DNA from: Bifidobacteriaceae bacterium
Lineage (GTDB): Bacteria; Actinomycetota; Actinomycetes; Actinomycetales; WQXJ01
DNA: 8,489 nt
Direction of reading: 5' to 3'
Assembly (NCBI GenBank): GCA_031265345.1
Contig: JAISCU010000360.1
Location: 1 to 8,489 of the forward strand
A model generated the notes under the pieces. That model was not told the origin of the DNA. It was given only the letters and a program-made list of their open reading frames with translations, and ran no database searches. Of this stretch, positions 5,354 through 8,489 are shown piece by piece. Position numbers and translations under genes: made by a program. Each line of letters opens with the position of its first letter. Position 1 is the first letter of the stretch.

Positions 5354-6714
5354 TTCATCGGGTTGACCACGCCGGTGGCTGAACCGACGCCGATCTCGAA
5401 GTGCAGGTGGCAGCCGGTCGAGGCGCCGGTGGTGCCGACCACGCCGATGTGCTGGCCCTTCGAGACCGAATCGCCGACCGACACCAGAATGCCGCCAGGG
5501 GCCTGGTGGTTGTAGGTGGAGAACATCAAAGAGCCGTTGACGTTCCCGTGGCTGATGACTGTCCGATTGCCGTACCCACCGGCGACGCCGGTGTAGATGA
5601 CGGTCCCGGCGGCGGAGGCGTAGATCGGGGCGCCGCATCCGGCCCCCAAGTCGACCCCGTCGTGGTGGCGCTGGGTGCCGGAGATGGGGTGCGTCCGCCA
5701 ACCGAAGGGCGATGACACGGAGATCGAGTTCAGGGGGCGCCCGAAGAATCCAGGCGTGCTGGGCGGCGCCCCACCGCCGCCGCCAGGCTTCAGACCAGCT
5801 TTGCGGGCCTCGTCGGCCAATAGCTGGTCCAATTCGGCCTGGAGCTTCCGGTCTTGCGCTTCGCGCTCGGCCTTCTCGGCTTCATCAGCGGCCTTCTGCG
5901 TTTCCAGAGTCGCGGCCAGGTCCTCGAGCGACGCCTGGAGCTCCTCCAGGTCGCGCTTGGCCTGCTCAGCCGCCGCTTTGGCGTCCTCGGCCTTGACCAG
6001 CGCCGCCTCGGCCTTGGCCTTGAGGCCGGCTATCTCCACCGTCACCGTCTCGAGGCGGGCCTTGCGGTTCTTGTTGGCGGCGGCCGACTGCTGGGACTTG
6101 GCGATGACGGCCTCACGGGTCCGGGCGGCCGCGCCTGCGGCGATAAGGTTCTGCGCGGCATCGTCAATCGAAGTGGCGCCCATCAAGACCATCAGGTCGG
6201 AGCTGGCGGCGGCGTTGCCCATCATGGCGTCGCGGGCCAGCGCCCCCAGCGACTGGCGCGACTCCTCCACCAAGGCGACTTCCTGGGCCAACTGCTCGGT
6301 CACCTCGTCGCGCTGCGACTCGGCCTGAGCCAGAGCCGCCTGGGTCTCCTGGTACTCCTGCTGCGCGGCCGCGTACTCGCTCTGGGCCACCTCGACGGCG
6401 GCCTGGGCCACCGGCAGTTCCTGGTTGGCGGCCTCAAGGGCCAGGTAGGCCTTCTGCAACTCCTCCGACGTGCCCTCGAGCTCGATCTTCAGCTGCTCCA
6501 ACTGTTTCTGGTTGGCCGCCCGCTCGCGCTCAAGATCGTCGCGGTCCTTGGCGGCCTGGACCGGCTGCACCGCCAGGCCCGCGACCAACGCGAAAGCAGC
6601 CAAGAAGGCAGCGAGAAACCCAGCCAGCGTGGCCCGGAACCGAATCGACCCGATCAATTTGTTCAACCCTCCCACTATGATCCGCCCATCTAACCTAGCG
6701 GATGGCGCCGTCAC
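5341..6714 (-). CDS. FtsEX-linked secreted M23 (LytM) peptidoglycan hydrolase with long coiled coil
   Basis: Predicted 457-residue murein hydrolase acting outside the membrane at the division septum, analogous in layout to EnvC, PcsB and RipC. A hydrophobic signal segment (about residues 29-50) ends in VQAAKD. Residues of about 56-310 form a Glu/Gln/Ala-rich coiled coil, the part that docks on the FtsX loop. A GGGGGAPPSTP hinge follows. The catalytic M23 domain shows FGWRTHP, H351-x3-D355 (HDGVDL), YNH with H403, and H436-L-H438-FE, so the zinc ligands and catalytic histidines are present. Cys360 and Cys435 could form a disulphide. The protein ends normally in VNPMNYIS. The GTG at 6714 overlaps the ftsX stop as GTGA. 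An alternative TTG at 6657, preceded by GGGAGGG, gives a more standard 38-residue signal peptide. It is the third gene of the ftsEX operon. Confidence 0.92.
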   Translation of the reverse strand: MTAPSARLDGRIIVGGLNKLIGSIRFRATLAGFLAAFLAAFALVAGLAVQPVQAAKDRDDLERERAANQKQLEQLKIELEGTSEELQKAYLALEAANQELPVAQAAVEVAQSEYAAAQQEYQETQAALAQAESQRDEVTEQLAQEVALVEESRQSLGALARDAMMGNAAASSDLMVLMGATSIDDAAQNLIAAGAAARTREAVIAKSQQSAAANKNRKARLETVTVEIAGLKAKAEAALVKAEDAKAAAEQAKRDLEELQASLEDLAATLETQKAADEAEKAEREAQDRKLQAELDQLLADEARKAGLKPGGGGGAPPSTPGFFGRPLNSISVSSPFGWRTHPISGTQRHHDGVDLGAGCGAPIYASAAGTVIYTGVAGGYGNRTVISHGNVNGSLMFSTYNHQAPGGILVSVGDSVSKGQHIGVVGTTGASTGCHLHFEIGVGSATGVVNPMNYIS

Positions 6715-7631
6715 ACGCGGGTGAAGCGGCGCAGCGTCAACGCAGAACTAACCCCCGCCAACACCACCGCAGCTATCACCAGCCACGGCGCGACCGCCAG
6801 AGCGGAGGCCGGATTGACGCTGCCCATGACCACCGCGAAGTTCTGTTCGACCCATCCGGCCAGCCAGAACTGAGCGGTCCCCCACAACGTCCCGACCGCC
6901 AGGATCGAGCCCAGCAACGCCGCCACCGCGCCCTCGAGCATGAACGGCAATTGTATGAACAGGTTGGAGGCGCCGACCAGCCGCATGATCCCGGTCTCGC
7001 GCTGGCGCGACAGCGCCGACAGGCGGATGGTCGTGGTGATGAGCAGGATGGCCGCCAGGCCCAGCACCCCGGCCACCGCCAGCGCCGCCAGGCGGACCTT
7101 CGACAACAGGTCGAACAACTGGTCGAACAGATCGGACTGATCGACCGCCTGGAGGACGCCCGGCATGGCCCCCACCGCATCCGTCACGACGGCGAACTTG
7201 TCCGGATCGGTCAGCTTCACATGGATCACCGGCCCGAACATCTCCGCCGTGACCTCGCTGGTCATGTAGCTGCCGCCGAACCGCTCCTTGTACTCCTCGA
7301 AGACCGATTGCCCCGACTGCTCGAACGTCTCCTCGACATAGGGCGCCAGCTCCGCCGATTCGAGCCGGTCCTCGATAGCGGCCATCTGGTCTTCGCTCAC
7401 CGCTCCGGCAGCGCAGTTCCCCTGGTCCACCGCGTCCTTGGGGCACAGGTAGATCGACACCTCGACCTTGTCGTACCAGTCCCCCTTGATGCGGTCCACC
7501 TGGTTCTGCAGCATCAGGGCCGCGCCGACAGCCGTCAAGGACACGAAAGTCACCAGGATGACGGCGCCGATCATCGAGGCGTTGCGACGGAAGCCGTGGA
7601 GGATCTCCGCCAATACGAAACGCAGTCTCAT
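6711..7631 (-). CDS. ftsX: Cell division ABC-type transmembrane protein FtsX
   Basis: A 306-residue membrane protein that transmits FtsE ATP hydrolysis to a periplasmic or cell-wall hydrolase. The start [17 protein letters not shown] closely follows the mycobacterial FtsX start pattern and supports the ATG at 7631 over a GTG one codon earlier. That ATG overlaps the ftsE stop as TGATG. Four membrane helices are visible: about 20-41, 180-201, 230-252 and 277-300. A large extracellular loop between helices 1 and 2 (about 42-178) carries Cys63 and Cys73, like the paired cysteines in mycobacterial FtsX. The cytoplasmic segment SRQRETGIMRLVGAS (208-222) is the conserved coupling element that contacts FtsE. 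The stop overlaps the peptidase start by four bases, consistent with translational coupling. Confidence 0.96.
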   Translation of the reverse strand: MRLRFVLAEILHGFRRNASMIGAVILVTFVSLTAVGAALMLQNQVDRIKGDWYDKVEVSIYLCPKDAVDQGNCAAGAVSEDQMAAIEDRLESAELAPYVEETFEQSGQSVFEEYKERFGGSYMTSEVTAEMFGPVIHVKLTDPDKFAVVTDAVGAMPGVLQAVDQSDLFDQLFDLLSKVRLAALAVAGVLGLAAILLITTTIRLSALSRQRETGIMRLVGASNLFIQLPFMLEGAVAALLGSILAVGTLWGTAQFWLAGWVEQNFAVVMGSVNPASALAVAPWLVIAAVVLAGVSSALTLRRFTRV

Positions 7632-8320
7632 CACACATCGCCCCCGTAGTAGCCGGAGGCCTCGTCGCGGACCACCCGGCCCTCGACCAATTCGACCACC
7701 CGGTGCTGCGCTTGATCGACCAGGCCCACGTCGTGGGTGGCCATCACCACGGTGGTGCCGGTCTGGTTGACCCGCTCCAGCACGGCCATGATCCCCTCCG
7801 AGGTCCTCGGGTCGAGGTTCCCGGTCGGCTCGTCCGCCAGGAGGATCTGCGGGCGATTGACGACCGCTCGGGCGATAGCGACCCGCTGCTGCTCGCCACC
7901 GGACAATTCGTGGGGGGTCCGTTTCTCCTTGCCCGCCAACCCGACCAAGTCCAGCACGTCCGGCACCGTCCGCATGATGGCATGGCGTGGCCGCCCGATC
8001 ACCTGCATGGCGAAGGCCACGTTCTGGAAGACGGTCTTGCGCTCCAGCAACCGGAAGTCCTGGAAGACGGAGCCGATCTGGCGCCGGAACCGGGGGATGC
8101 GCCGCTGCGGCATCTTGGCGATGTCCTGCCCCAGCACGAAGGCGCGGCCAGAAGTGATGTGCTCCTCCCGCAGGACCAGGGACAGGAGCGTCGATTTGCC
8201 GGAGCCCGAGGCCCCGACGAGGAAGCAGAATTGGCCGCGCGGAATCTCCAGGCTGACGCTGTCAAGCGCGGGCCGTGCCCCGCGGGCATAAATCTTGGTT
8301 ACGTTCTCGAATGTGATCAC
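7631..8320 (-). CDS. ftsE: Cell division ATP-binding protein FtsE
   Basis: A 229-residue cytoplasmic ABC ATPase that drives FtsX-dependent activation of peptidoglycan hydrolysis at the septum. All nucleotide-binding motifs are present: Walker [10 protein letters not shown] (36-44), Q-loop FQDFRLL with Q87, signature LSGGEQQ (139-145), Walker B ILLADE (159-164) and the H-loop histidine H196 in ATHD. N-terminal [11 protein letters not shown] is typical of FtsE. The start is GTG at 8320 and the codon before it is an in-frame TAA, so no longer form is possible. I see no Shine-Dalgarno. It is the first gene of the ftsE-ftsX-peptidase operon. In related bacteria prfB often lies upstream, which would be beyond the right edge. 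No clear promoter stands out in the 169 bases available. Confidence 0.97.
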   Translation of the reverse strand: MITFENVTKIYARGARPALDSVSLEIPRGQFCFLVGASGSGKSTLLSLVLREEHITSGRAFVLGQDIAKMPQRRIPRFRRQIGSVFQDFRLLERKTVFQNVAFAMQVIGRPRHAIMRTVPDVLDLVGLAGKEKRTPHELSGGEQQRVAIARAVVNRPQILLADEPTGNLDPRTSEGIMAVLERVNQTGTTVVMATHDVGLVDQAQHRVVELVEGRVVRDEASGYYGGDV

Positions 8321-8396
8321 TTAGTACTCGGCTGGCTCGTCGCGGTAGGTTCCATAGGCCCAGCCAGCCTAACCCGCGCCGCCCTTCGGCCCGCGT

Positions 8397-8468
8397 TGAC
8401 ACGCCGACCGGCACTGACACGCCGACCGGCACTGACACGCTAGCCCGCACCGACACACCGAGCCGCCT
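8397..8468. repeat. 18-base tandem repeat, two perfect and two decayed copies, upstream of ftsE
   Basis: TGACACGCCGACCGGCAC occurs at 8397-8414 and again perfectly at 8415-8432. The copy at 8433-8450 matches 14 of 18 positions and 8451-8468 about 12 of 18. The array lies 77 bases or more before the ftsE start, in DNA where I see no gene. The gradient from perfect to degenerate copies suggests expansion at one end. In one frame it would encode repeated VSVPVG, but nothing supports translation. It may be a small minisatellite or a set of protein-binding sites. Confidence 0.75.
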
Positions 8469-8489
8469 CAACGCGACCACCCGCCCCAG

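Noticed and set aside
5854..6693. Plus-strand Leu/Gly-rich ORF opposite the M23 peptidase
   Set aside because: Composition mirrors the Ala/Glu/Gln-rich coiled coil on the other strand; no independent start signals or motifs.
8397..8468. CRISPR array
   Set aside because: The 18-base units abut directly with no unique spacers, and no cas gene is nearby.

Overview
The window is GC-rich, uses GTG starts, has tightly overlapping genes, and carries an ftsE-ftsX-peptidase-smpB neighbourhood. This points to a high-GC actinobacterium; the FtsX loop cysteines and short conserved N-terminus also resemble mycobacterial-type FtsX. I cannot name the genus. No IS element, tRNA, rRNA, tmRNA or CRISPR array is visible.

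Layout. (1) Positions 1-2437, minus strand: a carbohydrate ABC importer module. A lipoprotein substrate-binding protein is followed by a MalF/UgpA-type permease that runs off the left edge. About 440 bases lie between smpB and the binding-protein gene. They hold a good sigma70-type promoter, overlapping palindromes at its -10/start site, a 13-codon His/Trp-rich leader ORF with a perfect Shine-Dalgarno, and an 11-bp hairpin over the end of that leader. (2) Positions 2559-3029, minus strand: smpB (trans-translation), which appears to have its own leaderless promoter. (3) Positions 3322-5353, plus strand: a three-gene cassette. It has an AlbA_2/Schlafen-like plus HATPase_c_4 regulator, a very short ORF that looks like the C-terminal part of a HicA toxin, and a HicB-fold antitoxin-like protein with a C-terminal helix-turn-helix. 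(4) Positions 5341-8320, minus strand: ftsE, ftsX and an FtsEX-linked coiled-coil M23 peptidase, joined by 1- and 4-base overlaps. (5) Positions 8321-8489: intergenic DNA with a decaying 18-base tandem repeat.

How the parts work together. FtsE/FtsX form an ABC-type mechanotransmitter that gates the secreted M23 hydrolase during septal peptidoglycan splitting. In many actinobacteria this peptidase gene is followed directly by smpB. Here the plus-strand cassette sits between them in the opposite orientation and its last gene overlaps the peptidase stop codon, so it looks like a later insertion into a conserved housekeeping operon. The cassette's genes are chained by ATGA stop/start overlaps. 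The putative HicA piece lacks the catalytic Gly/His half, leaving an antitoxin-like regulator beside an ATP-binding AlbA_2 protein. That cassette, and the structured leader in front of the sugar-binding protein, are the two most unusual things in the window.
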